This document shows positions 24,610 through 35,700 of a stretch of DNA of 64,000 nt, piece by piece. The notes under the pieces are model-generated. The model saw nothing but the letters and a program-made list of their open reading frames with translations, did no database searches and was not told the origin of the DNA. Source of the DNA: Pseudomonas asplenii (lineage in GTDB: Bacteria; Pseudomonadota; Gammaproteobacteria; Pseudomonadales; Pseudomonadaceae). The stretch spans positions 1 to 64,000 of the forward strand of contig NZ_JSYZ01000030.1 in assembly GCF_001293465.1 (NCBI RefSeq), written 5' to 3'. The translations under genes were made by a program, and so were the position numbers. How positions within the stretch are numbered: position 1 is the stretch's first letter; each line of letters opens with the position of its first letter.

Positions 24610-25710
24610 ATGTCGAACAACTTCCTGAATCCGGTAACGACCCAGACCTGGGCCAATGGTCGGCATATCGTGCGCTGTGTGAAGGTCATCCAGGAAACCT
24701 GGGATGTGCGCACCTTCTGCTTCATGGCCGATCAGCCGATCATGTTCTTTTTCAAGCCGGGGCAGTTCGTCACCCTGGAACTGGAAATCGAGGGGCAGCA
24801 GATCATGCGCTCCTACACCATTTCCAGTTCGCCGTCGGTGCCCTACAGCTTCTCGGTGACCATCAAGCGGGTGCCGGGCGGCAAGGTGTCCAACTGGTTG
24901 CACGACACCCTGCACGAGGGCCAGGAGCTGGCGGTGCACGGTCCGGTGGGCCTGTTCAACGCCATCGACTTCCCCAGCCCCAAGGTGCTGTACCTCAGCG
25001 GTGGCGTCGGCATCACGCCGGTGATGTCCATGGCCCGCTGGTTCTACGATACCAACGGCAACGTCGACATGGTGTTCATCCATAGCGCCCGGTCGCCCAA
25101 GGACATCATCTATCACCGCGAGCTGGAACACATGGCGTCGCGGATCGACAACTTCAGCCTGCACCTGATCTGTGAAAAACACGGCCTGGGCGAGCCGTGG
25201 GCCGGCTATCGCGGCTACCTGAACCACAAGATGCTGGAACTGATGGCGCCGGACTTCCTCGAGCGCGAAGTGTTCTGCTGCGGCCCGACACCGTACATGA
25301 ACGCGGTGAAGCGTCTGCTGGAGGCGGCGGGCTTCGACATGAGCCGCTACCACGAGGAATCCTTTGGCGCGACGCCGCCGGAAGCCCGGGCCGATGCGGT
25401 GGAGCAGGCCGAACAGGCCGCCGACGCACCGCCGGTGGATGCGGCCGACCTGCACCAGGTGGAGTTCACCGCCACCGGCAAGAGCATTCGCGTGGCACCG
25501 GGCGAAACCGTGCACGCGGCGGCGGCCAAGCTGGGCCTGATGATTCCCAAGGCCTGCGGCATGGGCATCTGCGGGACCTGCAAGGTGCTCAAGCTGGGCG
25601 GCGAGGTGGACATGGAGCACAACGGCGGGATCACCGACGAGGACGTGGCCGAGGGCTACATCCTGTCGTGCTGCAGCGTGCCGAAGGGCGATGTGCGGAT
25701 CGAGTACTGA
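24610..25710 (+). CDS. gbcB: Glycine betaine monooxygenase, reductase subunit
   Basis: NAD(P)H-dependent reductase that supplies electrons to GbcA. 366 residues: flavin-binding ferredoxin-reductase fold (about 10-240, with RSYTISSSPS for flavin, LSGGVGITPVMSM for NAD and CCGPTPYM) and a C-terminal plant-type 2Fe-2S ferredoxin domain (about 275-366, PKACGMGICGTCK and a distal SCCS). The ATG at MSNNFL is chosen over an upstream GTG because GGTGGAG is correctly placed and the known protein starts there. Confidence 0.94.
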   Translation: MSNNFLNPVTTQTWANGRHIVRCVKVIQETWDVRTFCFMADQPIMFFFKPGQFVTLELEIEGQQIMRSYTISSSPSVPYSFSVTIKRVPGGKVSNWLHDTLHEGQELAVHGPVGLFNAIDFPSPKVLYLSGGVGITPVMSMARWFYDTNGNVDMVFIHSARSPKDIIYHRELEHMASRIDNFSLHLICEKHGLGEPWAGYRGYLNHKMLELMAPDFLEREVFCCGPTPYMNAVKRLLEAAGFDMSRYHEESFGATPPEARADAVEQAEQAADAPPVDAADLHQVEFTATGKSIRVAPGETVHAAAAKLGLMIPKACGMGICGTCKVLKLGGEVDMEHNGGITDEDVAEGYILSCCSVPKGDVRIEY

Positions 25711-25730
25711 TTGAGGGCGGTGTGAGTCTC

Positions 25731-25820
25731 TTCGCGGGCAAGCCACGCTCCTACAGGGTTGCGTCGTTCATTGCATTTTTGAACGACTCGATCCTGTAGG
25801 AGCGAGGCTTGCCCGCGAAG
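25731..25820. repeat. REP pair between gbcB and the chemoreceptor gene
   Basis: TTCGCGGGCAAGCCACGCTC and GAGCGAGGCTTGCCCGCGAA form inverted arms around a ~50-bp spacer between two convergent genes; it may serve as a bidirectional end signal. Confidence 0.8.
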
Positions 25821-25833
25821 GGCGCCCCACGGT

Positions 25834-27459
25834 TTACAGGCTGAACCGCGCCACCAACCCGTTGAGATCCACCGCCAGGCGCGCCAGCTCGTTGCTCGCC
25901 GCGCTGGTCTGGCCGGCACCGGTGGCCGACTGTACCGACAGGTCGCGGATGTTCACCAGGTTGTGATCCACCTCGCGGGCCACCTGGGCCTGCTCCTCGG
26001 CCGCGCTGGCGATCACCAGGTTGCGTTCGTTGATCTCGACGATCGCGCTGTTGATGGTGTCCAGCGCCAGGCCTGCGCCCTTGGCAATGTTCAGGGTCGA
26101 TTCGGCGCGCTCGGTGCTGTTGCGCATCGAGTCCACCGCCTGTTCGGTACCGCCCTGGATGCTGCCGATCATCCGTTCGATCTCGCTGGTCGACTGCTGG
26201 GTGCGGTGGGCCAGTGCGCGTACTTCATCGGCGACCACGGCAAAACCACGCCCGGCTTCCCCGGCGCGGGCCGCCTCGATCGCGGCGTTCAGCGCGAGCA
26301 GGTTGGTCTGGTCGGCCAGGCCGCGGATCACGTCCAGCACCTTGCCGATATCCCGGGACTCGTCGGCGAGGTTGCCAATCAGCGTCGCGGTGCTCTGCAC
26401 GTCGCTGCTCATGCGTTCGATGGCGCTGACGGTTTCCTGTACCAGGTCGCGACCGTCGCTGGCCGAGGCGGTGGCGTTTTTCGAGGCTTCGGAAGTGCTC
26501 ACGGCATTGCGCGCGACTTCTTCCACCGCGCTGGTCATCTCGTTGACCGCGGTGGCCGCCTGTTCGATTTCATTGTTCTGCTGCTGCAGCCCGCGGGCGC
26601 TTTCGTCGGTGACGCTGTTCAGCTCCTCGGCGGCGGAGGCCAGCTGGGTCGCCGAGCCGGAGATGCGCTGCAGGGTGTCGCGCAGTTTCTGCTGCATCTT
26701 GAGCATGGCCTGCAGCAGGCGGCCGGCCTCGTCGGTGCCGTCGACCACGATCGGATGGGTCAGGTCGCCCTCGGCGATATGCTCGGCGGCGTTCAGGGCC
26801 TGGGCGATCGGCTGGGTGATGCTGCGGGTCAGCAGCCAGGCGAACAGGCAGGTCAGGGTGGTGGCGAGCAGCAGCAGGATCACCACCAGGTTGAAGGCCG
26901 CGTCGTATTGTTCGCGCGCCTGCTGGTTGTTGTCGTTGGTCTGCTGGTTGAGGATCTCCAGCAGGCGGTTGAGTACGGCGTTGATCTGCTCGGAGTTGGT
27001 GAGCAATTCGCTGTTGAGCAGGGCTGTCAGCTCGGCCATCTGATTGTTGCGCGACAGGTTCTTCATGCGCTCTTCGATCTGCCGGTACTGCCCGAGCAGT
27101 TGCCCGTACTGCTCGTAGGCCGCCCGCTCTTCGGGGCTGACGATCAGTTTTTCGTAAACCGCACGGGCACTGTCGATCTGCTGGTTGCGCTGGGCGAACA
27201 GCTCCAGGGTCTTGGCCTGGATATCCGGCTCGCGGTTGGTCAGCAGGCGATAGGAGAGCACCCGCAGGCGCAGGGTCAGTTGGGTGAACTCGTCCAGGGT
27301 CTTGATACTGGGCACGCTGTTGCTGGTGAGTTGCTCGGCGGCTGCACGGATCTTGCTCATCTGGATCAGCGAACACACGCCCAGAATCAGCATGAGTGTG
27401 CCAATGATGGCAAAACCGAGGAACGCTCTCGGAGCGATGTTCATTGTGCGTAGGGACAT
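25834..27459 (-). CDS. Methyl-accepting chemotaxis protein with 4-helix-bundle sensor
   Basis: 541-residue chemoreceptor. Membrane helix 1 is near residues 12-34 (FLGFAIIGTLMLILGVCSLI), a helical periplasmic sensor domain about 35-190 of the 4HB type, membrane helix 2 at LVVILLLLATTLTCLFAWLL, a HAMP domain (about 215-265), then the signalling coiled coil with the hairpin tip (IEAARAGEAGRGFAVVADEVRALA). No C-terminal CheR pentapeptide. The location between gbcB and ltaE hints at a methylamine or amino-acid ligand, but the sensor sequence alone does not show it. Confidence 0.88.
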   Translation of the reverse strand: MSLRTMNIAPRAFLGFAIIGTLMLILGVCSLIQMSKIRAAAEQLTSNSVPSIKTLDEFTQLTLRLRVLSYRLLTNREPDIQAKTLELFAQRNQQIDSARAVYEKLIVSPEERAAYEQYGQLLGQYRQIEERMKNLSRNNQMAELTALLNSELLTNSEQINAVLNRLLEILNQQTNDNNQQAREQYDAAFNLVVILLLLATTLTCLFAWLLTRSITQPIAQALNAAEHIAEGDLTHPIVVDGTDEAGRLLQAMLKMQQKLRDTLQRISGSATQLASAAEELNSVTDESARGLQQQNNEIEQAATAVNEMTSAVEEVARNAVSTSEASKNATASASDGRDLVQETVSAIERMSSDVQSTATLIGNLADESRDIGKVLDVIRGLADQTNLLALNAAIEAARAGEAGRGFAVVADEVRALAHRTQQSTSEIERMIGSIQGGTEQAVDSMRNSTERAESTLNIAKGAGLALDTINSAIVEINERNLVIASAAEEQAQVAREVDHNLVNIRDLSVQSATGAGQTSAASNELARLAVDLNGLVARFSL

Positions 27460-27740
27460 GATGTTTCCTGAGAGAAGCGCGTTCCGTGCGGCCTTTTGGA
27501 TGAAGCTCTACCTGACTTATCGGTCCTGCGACTAAAGTCTAAAGGGCGCTGCGCGGATTTGTCGCAGTCGAGGCTTTGCGACGGAAGGTTTGGAACATGT
27601 TCCGCCAATCGCAGTCCCTATGGGGCGAAGAGAAGTCCCGTGCCAGTAAAATCAAGGCTTTGCGAGCGTTTTTCCCTGGCAAACCGGGGGGCTTTTCTTT
27701 ATCGTACGCGCCCTTTGAAACTGCCCGAGAGATCAAGAAA

Positions 27741-27971
27741 ATGCTGGAGACTTCCCTCAACCAACTGGAGCAACTGGTCAGCGAGCTGGTGCAGCAGAAG
27801 CAGGAGCTGTTGGCCGCCAATGCTCAACTCAATACCGAACTGGCCCGGGCCAAGGATGAAAACGAAAGCCTGCAGTTGAGCCTGATGGAGCAGGAAGAGA
27901 AACAGGGCGCCACCGCCGCCCGTATCCAGGCGCTGGTCGAGCGTGTCAGCGCAGGTCCCGTGAGCGCATGA
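27741..27971 (+). CDS. Short coiled-coil protein, ZapB/TIGR02449-like
   Basis: 76 residues, almost wholly coiled coil (heptad leucines in MLETSLNQLEQLVSELVQQ and following). Similar in size and position to the TIGR02449 protein that precedes zapA in Pseudomonas. Its stop overlaps the next gene's start (ATGA). Probably a partner of the adjacent ZapA-like protein in division-ring function. The start is set by homology to the family, as the upstream frame is low-complexity. Confidence 0.65.
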   Translation: MLETSLNQLEQLVSELVQQKQELLAANAQLNTELARAKDENESLQLSLMEQEEKQGATAARIQALVERVSAGPVSA

Positions 27972-28270
27972 GAGCCAGCAACGACGGCGTGACCGTCATC
28001 TCGATCCTCGGCGAGGACTACTCGATCAAGGCCCCCGCGGGGCATGAGCAGACGCTGCTGGAAGCGACCCAGATGCTCAAGACCGCCCTGGTCGATACCA
28101 AGAAGAAGTTTCCCACGTTGATCGGTGAGCAACTGCTGGTGCTCACCGCGCTGAACCTGTGCTCCCAGCGGATCGAGGAACAGCGTGAACACCGTGAGGT
28201 GCTCGATCGTTGCCAGGAGCAGGTCAGTGCCACGGTGGACGTGATTTCCAGGACGATCGGGCAGAACTGA
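27968..28270 (+). CDS. ZapA-like cell division protein (paralogue)
   Basis: 100-residue protein with a ZapA layout: N-terminal beta-rich FtsZ-binding part (GVTVISILGEDYSIKAP) and C-terminal coiled coil (LNLCSQRIEEQREHREVLDRC). Pseudomonads usually have zapA elsewhere, beside fthC and 6S RNA; neither is here, so this appears to be a second, diverged copy. Overlap with the ZapB-like gene shows they form an operon. Confidence 0.7.
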   Translation: MRASNDGVTVISILGEDYSIKAPAGHEQTLLEATQMLKTALVDTKKKFPTLIGEQLLVLTALNLCSQRIEEQREHREVLDRCQEQVSATVDVISRTIGQN

Positions 28271-28330
28271 GTCACTGTGTGGCTCGCTGCGCAGCGGCGG
28301 GTCGCGCGCGGCAGCGTCCGTTGCGCTATT

Positions 28331-28357
28331 GGCGCTCCCGTCTTGCACGGGAGCGCC
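28331..28357. terminator. Strong hairpin after zapA-like gene
   Basis: GGCGCTCCCGT and ACGGGAGCGCC arms around a 5-base loop, located between convergent genes. There is no T-run, so it may be a Rho-dependent or stability hairpin. Confidence 0.45.
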
Positions 28358-28373
28358 ACGTTCAAGCGGTTGT

Positions 28374-29414
28374 TCAGGCGGACATGACCTCGCGGATATC
28401 CGCCGCCAGCTCCCTTACCCGCGCTTCCTCGGTGTCCCACGAGCACATGAAGCGCGCGCCGCCCTTGCCGATGAAGGTGTAGAAGCGCCAGCCCCGGGCG
28501 GTCAGTGCGACGATCGCCGGTTCCGACAGTTGCAGGAACACGCCGTTGGCCTCCACCGGGAACATCAGTTCCACGCCGGGAATGTCCTTGACCAGGCTGC
28601 TCAGCAATTGCGCGCAATGGTTGGCGTGGCGGGCGTGCTTGAGCCAGGCGTCGTTTTCCAGCAGGCCGACCCAGGGCGCGGAGAGGAAGCGCATCTTCGA
28701 CGCCAGTTGCCCGGCCTGCTTGCAGCGGTAGTCGAAGTCCTCCGCCAGGTCGTGGTTGAAGAACAGGATCGCCTCGCCCACGGCCATGCCGTTTTTCGTC
28801 CCGCCGAAGCACAGCACGTCGACGCCAGCCTTCCAGGTCAGCTCGGCCGGCGTGCAGCCGAGGAAGGCGCAGGCGTTGGAGAAGCGTGCGCCGTCCATGT
28901 GCAGGTGCAGGCCCAGTTCCTTGCAGGTGGTGCTGATGGCGCGGACTTCGTCCGGGGTGTAGACGCTGCCGACCTCGGTGGCCTGGGTCAGGGTCACCAC
29001 CCGCGGTTTGGGGTAGTGGATGTCCTGGCGCTTGAGGGCGATTTCGCGGATGGAATCGGGAGTCAGCTTGCCGCTTTCGGTGCGCGCGATGAGCAGCTTG
29101 GAACCGTTGGAGAAGAACTCCGGTGCGCCGCATTCGTCGGTCTCGACGTGGGCGGTCTCCGAGCAGATCACGCTATGGTAACTCTGGCACAGCGACGACA
29201 GGGCGAGGGAGTTGGCGGCGGTGCCGTTGAAGGCGAAGAACACCTCGCAGTCGGTGTCGAACAACTTGCGGAAACCGTCGGCGGCGCGCTGGGTCCACTC
29301 GTCGTCGCCATAGGCGCGCTGGTGGCCATGGTTGGCCTGTTCCATGGCGGTCCAGGCTTCGGGGCAGATACCGGAATAGTTGTCGCTGGCGAATTGTTGG
29401 CTCTTGTCGGTCAT
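28374..29414 (-). CDS. ltaE: Low-specificity L-threonine aldolase
   Basis: PLP enzyme that cleaves L-threonine/allo-threonine to glycine and acetaldehyde, and may act on related beta-hydroxy amino acids. 346 residues; the PLP lysine lies in VLCFGGTKNGMAVGE, and HMDGARFSNA provides the aspartate that binds the pyridinium. The upstream extension to the first ATG of the frame is not family sequence. In P. aeruginosa the aldolase gene (PA5413) also lies between gbcAB and glyA1-sox, so it belongs to the glycine end of the betaine pathway. Confidence 0.92.
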   Translation of the reverse strand: MTDKSQQFASDNYSGICPEAWTAMEQANHGHQRAYGDDEWTQRAADGFRKLFDTDCEVFFAFNGTAANSLALSSLCQSYHSVICSETAHVETDECGAPEFFSNGSKLLIARTESGKLTPDSIREIALKRQDIHYPKPRVVTLTQATEVGSVYTPDEVRAISTTCKELGLHLHMDGARFSNACAFLGCTPAELTWKAGVDVLCFGGTKNGMAVGEAILFFNHDLAEDFDYRCKQAGQLASKMRFLSAPWVGLLENDAWLKHARHANHCAQLLSSLVKDIPGVELMFPVEANGVFLQLSEPAIVALTARGWRFYTFIGKGGARFMCSWDTEEARVRELAADIREVMSA

Positions 29415-29860
29415 GGCCCGGTCCTTATGGTCGTTTACGACCTGCACTGTAACCAGAATCGACGTCAGCGCACAGGCACAGTTTCCGTAGGAAAAAACCA
29501 TTCAATCAAAAGCCTGGAGCGGCCATTGTGGAAGCCGCCCTGTCCCTGTGGAAGTCGGATTTATCCGCGAAGCGTTTAGCGATCTCCAGGACCGGTTCGC
29601 GGATAAATCCGGCCCCTGCGGGGGTTGAGGTTTCCCACAGGGGTATAGGTTCCTGCAGGGACCGGGTGGCACCCGTGGTTTGCGGGGGGCCGGCCCTCCT
29701 TTATTCGATCGCGCCACGATCATGTCGTAAACGCACCCTTGCAAGGCGTGCGTAGGCATTTGACGCGTCTGCGCCGGTCATACCATCGCTATCAAAGGGC
29801 ACCACCGAATAGCTGTGCCCCACCAAAAAGAAATGGCGCACTGCCGCTGGGAGAGACGCG
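29415..29860. promoter_or_regulatory. Leader and control region of the glyA-sox operon
   Basis: 446 bp without a gene between the divergent ltaE and glyA. It contains a REP-like inverted repeat with GGATTTATCCGCGAA and TTCGCGGATAAATCC arms (29549-29604). Closer to glyA are GATCGCG and GTCGT elements at about 29707-29728 that weakly resemble the GTCGC half-site, but the spacing (16 bp) does not match. I see no clear -35/-10 pair. Confidence 0.35.
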
Positions 29861-31114
<1,254 letters not shown>

Positions 31115-31137
31115 GAGCGGTTTTGGAGTAAATGACT

Positions 31138-32388
31138 ATGCAACGCTATTCGGGCTTCGGCCTCTTCAAGCATTCTCTCAGCCACCATGAGAACTGGCAG
31201 CGCATGTGGCGCACGCCAACCCCGAAAAAGGTCTACGACGTGGTCATCGTCGGCGGTGGCGGCCACGGCCTGGCCACCGCCTACTACCTGGCCAAGGAAC
31301 ACGGCATCACCAACGTCGCGGTGGTCGAGAAAGGCTGGCTGGGCGGCGGCAACACCGCCCGCAACACCACCATCGTGCGTTCCAACTACCTGTGGGACGA
31401 GTCGGCGCACCTGTACGAACACGCGATGAAACTGTGGGAAGGCCTGTCCCAGGACCTGAACTACAACGTGATGTTCTCCCAGCGTGGCGTCTACAACCTC
31501 TGCCACACCCTGCAGGACATCCGTGACTCCGAGCGTCGGGTCAGTGCCAACCGCCTCAACGGCGTCGATGGCGAGCTGCTCAACGCCCAGCAGGTGGCGG
31601 ACGAGATTCCGTACCTGGACTGCTCGAAGAACACCCGCTACCCGATCATGGGCGCCACCGTCCAGCGTCGCGGCGGCGTGGCCCGCCACGATGCCGTGGC
31701 CTGGGGCTTCGCCCGCGGTGCCGACGCCCTGGGCGTCGACCTGATCCAGCAGACCGAAGTGATCGGCTTCCGCAAGGAAAACGGCGTGTGCATCGGCGTG
31801 GAAACCAACAAGGGCTTCATCGGCGCCAAGCGCGTCGGCGTGGTCACCGCCGGTAACTCCGGGCACATGGCGAAACTGGCCGGCTTCCGCCTGCCGCTCG
31901 AGTCCCATCCGCTGCAGGCGCTGGTGTCCGAGCCGATCAAGCCGATCATCGACAGCGTGATCATGTCCAACGCCGTGCACGGCTACATCAGCCAGTCCGA
32001 CAAGGGCGACCTGGTGATCGGCGCCGGTATCGACGGCTACAACGGCTACGGCCAGCGTGGTTCGTACCCGGTGATCGAGCACACCATCCAGGCCATCGTC
32101 GAGATGTTCCCGATCCTGTCGCGGGTGCGCATGAACCGCCAGTGGGGCGGCATCGTCGACACCACTCCGGACGCCTGCCCGATCATCTCCAAGACGCCGG
32201 TACCGAACATGTTCTTCAACTGCGGCTGGGGCACCGGCGGCTTCAAGGCCACCCCGGGTTCGGGCAACGTCTTCGCCGCGAGCCTGGCCAAGGGTGAAAT
32301 GCACCCGCTGGCCGCACCTTTCTCCATCGACCGTTTCCACAACGGTGCGTTGATCGACGAACACGGCGCTGCAGCGGTCGCCCACTAA
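31138..32388 (+). CDS. soxB: Sarcosine oxidase beta subunit
   Basis: Catalytic flavin subunit of the heterotetrameric sarcosine oxidase: oxidises sarcosine to glycine, producing 5,10-methylene-THF (or formaldehyde) and H2O2. 416 residues. FAD motif VVIVGGGGHGLATAYYLA near residue 35, GGGNTARNTTIVRSNY, and WGTGGFKATPGSG near the C-terminus. Two in-frame ATGs six bases apart; MQRYSGF is chosen as it matches known SoxB and has better spacing from GGAG. Confidence 0.95.
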   Translation: MQRYSGFGLFKHSLSHHENWQRMWRTPTPKKVYDVVIVGGGGHGLATAYYLAKEHGITNVAVVEKGWLGGGNTARNTTIVRSNYLWDESAHLYEHAMKLWEGLSQDLNYNVMFSQRGVYNLCHTLQDIRDSERRVSANRLNGVDGELLNAQQVADEIPYLDCSKNTRYPIMGATVQRRGGVARHDAVAWGFARGADALGVDLIQQTEVIGFRKENGVCIGVETNKGFIGAKRVGVVTAGNSGHMAKLAGFRLPLESHPLQALVSEPIKPIIDSVIMSNAVHGYISQSDKGDLVIGAGIDGYNGYGQRGSYPVIEHTIQAIVEMFPILSRVRMNRQWGGIVDTTPDACPIISKTPVPNMFFNCGWGTGGFKATPGSGNVFAASLAKGEMHPLAAPFSIDRFHNGALIDEHGAAAVAH

Positions 32389-32402
32389 CAGGAGAAACTC
32401 CC

Positions 32403-32735
32403 ATGTTGCATATCTTCTGTCCTCATTGCGGCGAACTGCGCTCCGAAGAGGAATTCCACGCTTCCGGTCAGGCGCACATCCCGCGTCCGCTGGACCCCAA
32501 CAACTGCACCGACGAGCAGTGGGGCGACTACATGTTCTTCCGCGACAACCCGCGCGGCCTGCACCACGAACTCTGGGACCACGTCGCCGGTTGCCGCCAG
32601 TATTTCAACGTGACCCGTGACACGGTCACCTACGAAATCCTGGAAACCTACAAGATCGGCGAGAAGCCCCAATTCACCGCTGCCAAGGCGGAAAGTTCGA
32701 AAGCGCCCGGCGTGGCTGTGGGAGAAAAGGTATGA
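32403..32735 (+). CDS. soxD: Sarcosine oxidase delta subunit
   Basis: Small zinc-binding subunit, 110 residues. The zinc ligands lie in IFCPHCGELRSEEEFH and the later GCRQYF. The body DPNNCTDEQWGDYMFFRDNPRG is highly typical. Its stop overlaps the soxA start (ATGA), so the alpha and delta subunits are translationally coupled. Confidence 0.94.
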   Translation: MLHIFCPHCGELRSEEEFHASGQAHIPRPLDPNNCTDEQWGDYMFFRDNPRGLHHELWDHVAGCRQYFNVTRDTVTYEILETYKIGEKPQFTAAKAESSKAPGVAVGEKV

Positions 32736-35700
32736 GCCAGGTCAATCGCCTGTCCAACGGTGGTCGTATCGACCGCAACAAAGTCTTGAGCTTCACCTTC
32801 AACGGCGAGACCTACAAGGGCTATGAAGGTGACACCCTGGCCGCCGCGCTGCTGGCCAACGGCGTCGACATCGTCGGCCGCAGCTTCAAGTACTCCCGGC
32901 CGCGGGGCATCTTCGCCGCCGGTGCCGAAGAGCCGAACGCGGTGCTGCAGATCGGCGCCACCGAGGCCACCCAGATCCCCAACGTGCGGGCCACCCAGCA
33001 GGCGCTGTACCAGGGCCTGGTCGCCACCAGCACCAACGGCTGGCCGAGCGTCAACAACGACGTGATGGGCATTCTTGGCAAGGTCGGCGGCAAGCTGATG
33101 CCGCCAGGCTTCTACTACAAGACCTTCATGTACCCGCAGTCGTTCTGGATGACCTACGAGAAGTACATCCGCAAGGCGGCCGGCCTGGGCCGTTCGCCGA
33201 CCGAGAACGACCCTGACACCTACGACAACATGAACCAGCACTGCGACGTGCTGATCGTCGGTGCCGGGCCTGCGGGCCTGGCCGCCGCGCTGGCCGCTGC
33301 CCGCAGCGGTGCGCGGGTGATCCTCGCCGACGAACAGGAAGAGTTCGGCGGCAGCCTGCTCGACTCCCGCGAAAGCCTCGATGGCAAGCCGGCGGCAGAG
33401 TGGGTCGCCAGCGTCATCGCCGAGCTGAAGGCGCTGCCGGACGTATTGCTGCTGCCACGGGCGACCGTCAACGGCTATCACGACCACAACTTCCTGACCA
33501 TCCACGAACGCCTCACCGACCATCTCGGTGACCGCGCGCCGATCGGCCAGGTTCGCCAGCGTATCCACCGGGTCCGTGCCAAGCGCGTGGTCCTGGCCAC
33601 CGGCGCTCACGAGCGTCCGCTGGTCTACGGCAACAACGACGTGCCGGGCAACATGCTCGCCGGCGCCGTTTCGGTGTACGTCCGCCGCTACGGTGTGGCA
33701 CCGGGCAAGAAACTGGTGCTGAGCACCAACAACGACCACGCCTACCGCGTCGCGCTGGACTGGCTCGATGCCAGCCTGCAGGTGGTGGCGATCGCCGACG
33801 CCCGCAGCAACCCACGGGGTGCGCTGGTGGAAGAGGCGCGTGCCAAGGGCATTCGCATCCTGACCGGCAGCGCCGTGATCGAGGCCCGTGGCAGCAAGCG
33901 CGTCACTGCGGCCCGCGTCGCCGCGATCGACGTGCGTGCCCACAAGGTGACCAGCCCCGGCGAATGGCTGGACTGCGACCTGATCGCCAGCTCCGGCGGC
34001 TACAGCCCGGTGGTGCACCTGGCTTCGCACCTGGGCGGCAAGCCGGTCTGGCGCGAAGACATCCTCGGCTTCGTCGCCGGTGAAGCACCGCAGAAACGCG
34101 TGTGCGTCGGTGGCCTGAACGGCGTCTACAGCCTGGCCGATACCCTCGCCGACGGTTTCGAAGGTGGCGTGCGCGCCGCCAGCGAAGCCGGCTTCAAGGC
34201 GGTCGAAGGCGTACTGCCCAAAGCCCTGTCCCGTCAGGAAGAACCGACTCTGGCGCTGTTCCAGGTGCCTCATGAAAAAGGCACCGCACGGGCACCGAAG
34301 CAGTTCGTCGACCTGCAGAACGACGTCACCGCCGCCGCCATCGAGCTGGCGACCCGCGAGGGCTTCGAGTCGGTCGAACACGTCAAGCGCTACACCGCGC
34401 TGGGCTTCGGTACCGACCAGGGCAAGCTGGGCAACGTCAACGGCCTGGCGATCGCCGCCCGTTCGCTTAACGTGACCATCCCGCAGATGGGCACCACCAT
34501 GTTCCGCCCGAACTACACGCCGATCACCTTCGGTGCGGTGGCCGGTCGTCACTGCGGGCATATCTTCGAGCCGGTGCGCTACACCGCCTTGCACGCCTGG
34601 CACGTGAAACAGGGCGCCAAGTTCGAGGACGTCGGCCAGTGGAAGCGTCCCTGGTACTTCCCGCGCGCCGGCGAAGACATGCACGCCGCGATCAAGCGTG
34701 AGTGCAAGGCCGTGCGCGACAGCGTCGGCCTGCTCGACGCCTCGACCCTGGGCAAGATCGACATCCAGGGCCCGGATGCCCGTGAGTTCCTCAACCGCGT
34801 GTACACCAACGCCTGGACCAAGCTCGACGTGGGCAAGGCCCGTTATGGCCTGATGTGCAAGGAAGACGGCATGGTCTTCGACGACGGCGTGACCGCCTGC
34901 CTGGCCGACAACCACTTCCTGATGACCACCACCACCGGCGGCGCGGCGCGCGTCCTGCAGTGGCTGGAGCTGTACCACCAGACCGAATGGCCGGACATGA
35001 AGGTGTACTTCACCTCCGTGACCGACCACTGGGCGACCCTGACCCTGTCCGGCCCCAACAGCCGCAAGCTGCTCAGCGAAGTCACCGACATCGACCTGGA
35101 CAAGGATGCGTTCCCGTTCATGACCTGGAAGGAAGGCCTGGTCGGTGGCGTACCGGCGCGGGTATTCCGGATTTCGTTTACCGGTGAGCTGTCCTACGAG
35201 GTCAACATCCAGGCCGACTACGCCATGGGCGTGCTGGAGCAGATCGTCGAGGCGGGCAAGCAGTACAACCTGACCCCGTACGGCACCGAAACCATGCACG
35301 TGCTGCGGGCCGAGAAGGGCTTCATCATCGTCGGCCAGGACACCGACGCCTCGATGACCCCGGACGACCTCAACATGGGCTGGTGCGTCGGCCGCACCAA
35401 GCCGTTCTCCTGGATCGGCTGGCGCGGGATGAACCGCGAGGACTGCGTGCGTGAAGACCGCAAGCAACTGGTCGGCCTCAAGCCGATCGATCCGACCCAG
35501 TGGCTGCCGGAAGGTGCGCAACTGGTGTTCGATCCGAAGCAGTCGATCCCGATGAAGATGGTCGGTCACGTGACCTCCAGCTACGCCCACAACTCCCTTG
35601 GCTATTCGTTCGCCATGGCGGTGGTGAAGGGCGGTCTCAAGCGCATGGGTGAGCGGGTGTTCGCACCGCTGGCCGATGGCACCGTGATCGAGGCGGAGAT

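Noticed and set aside
29831..29850. Possible sigma-54 promoter (TGGCGC ... GC) before glyA
   Set aside because: Spacing between the GG and GC elements is 9 rather than 10 and it would overlap the ribosome binding site.
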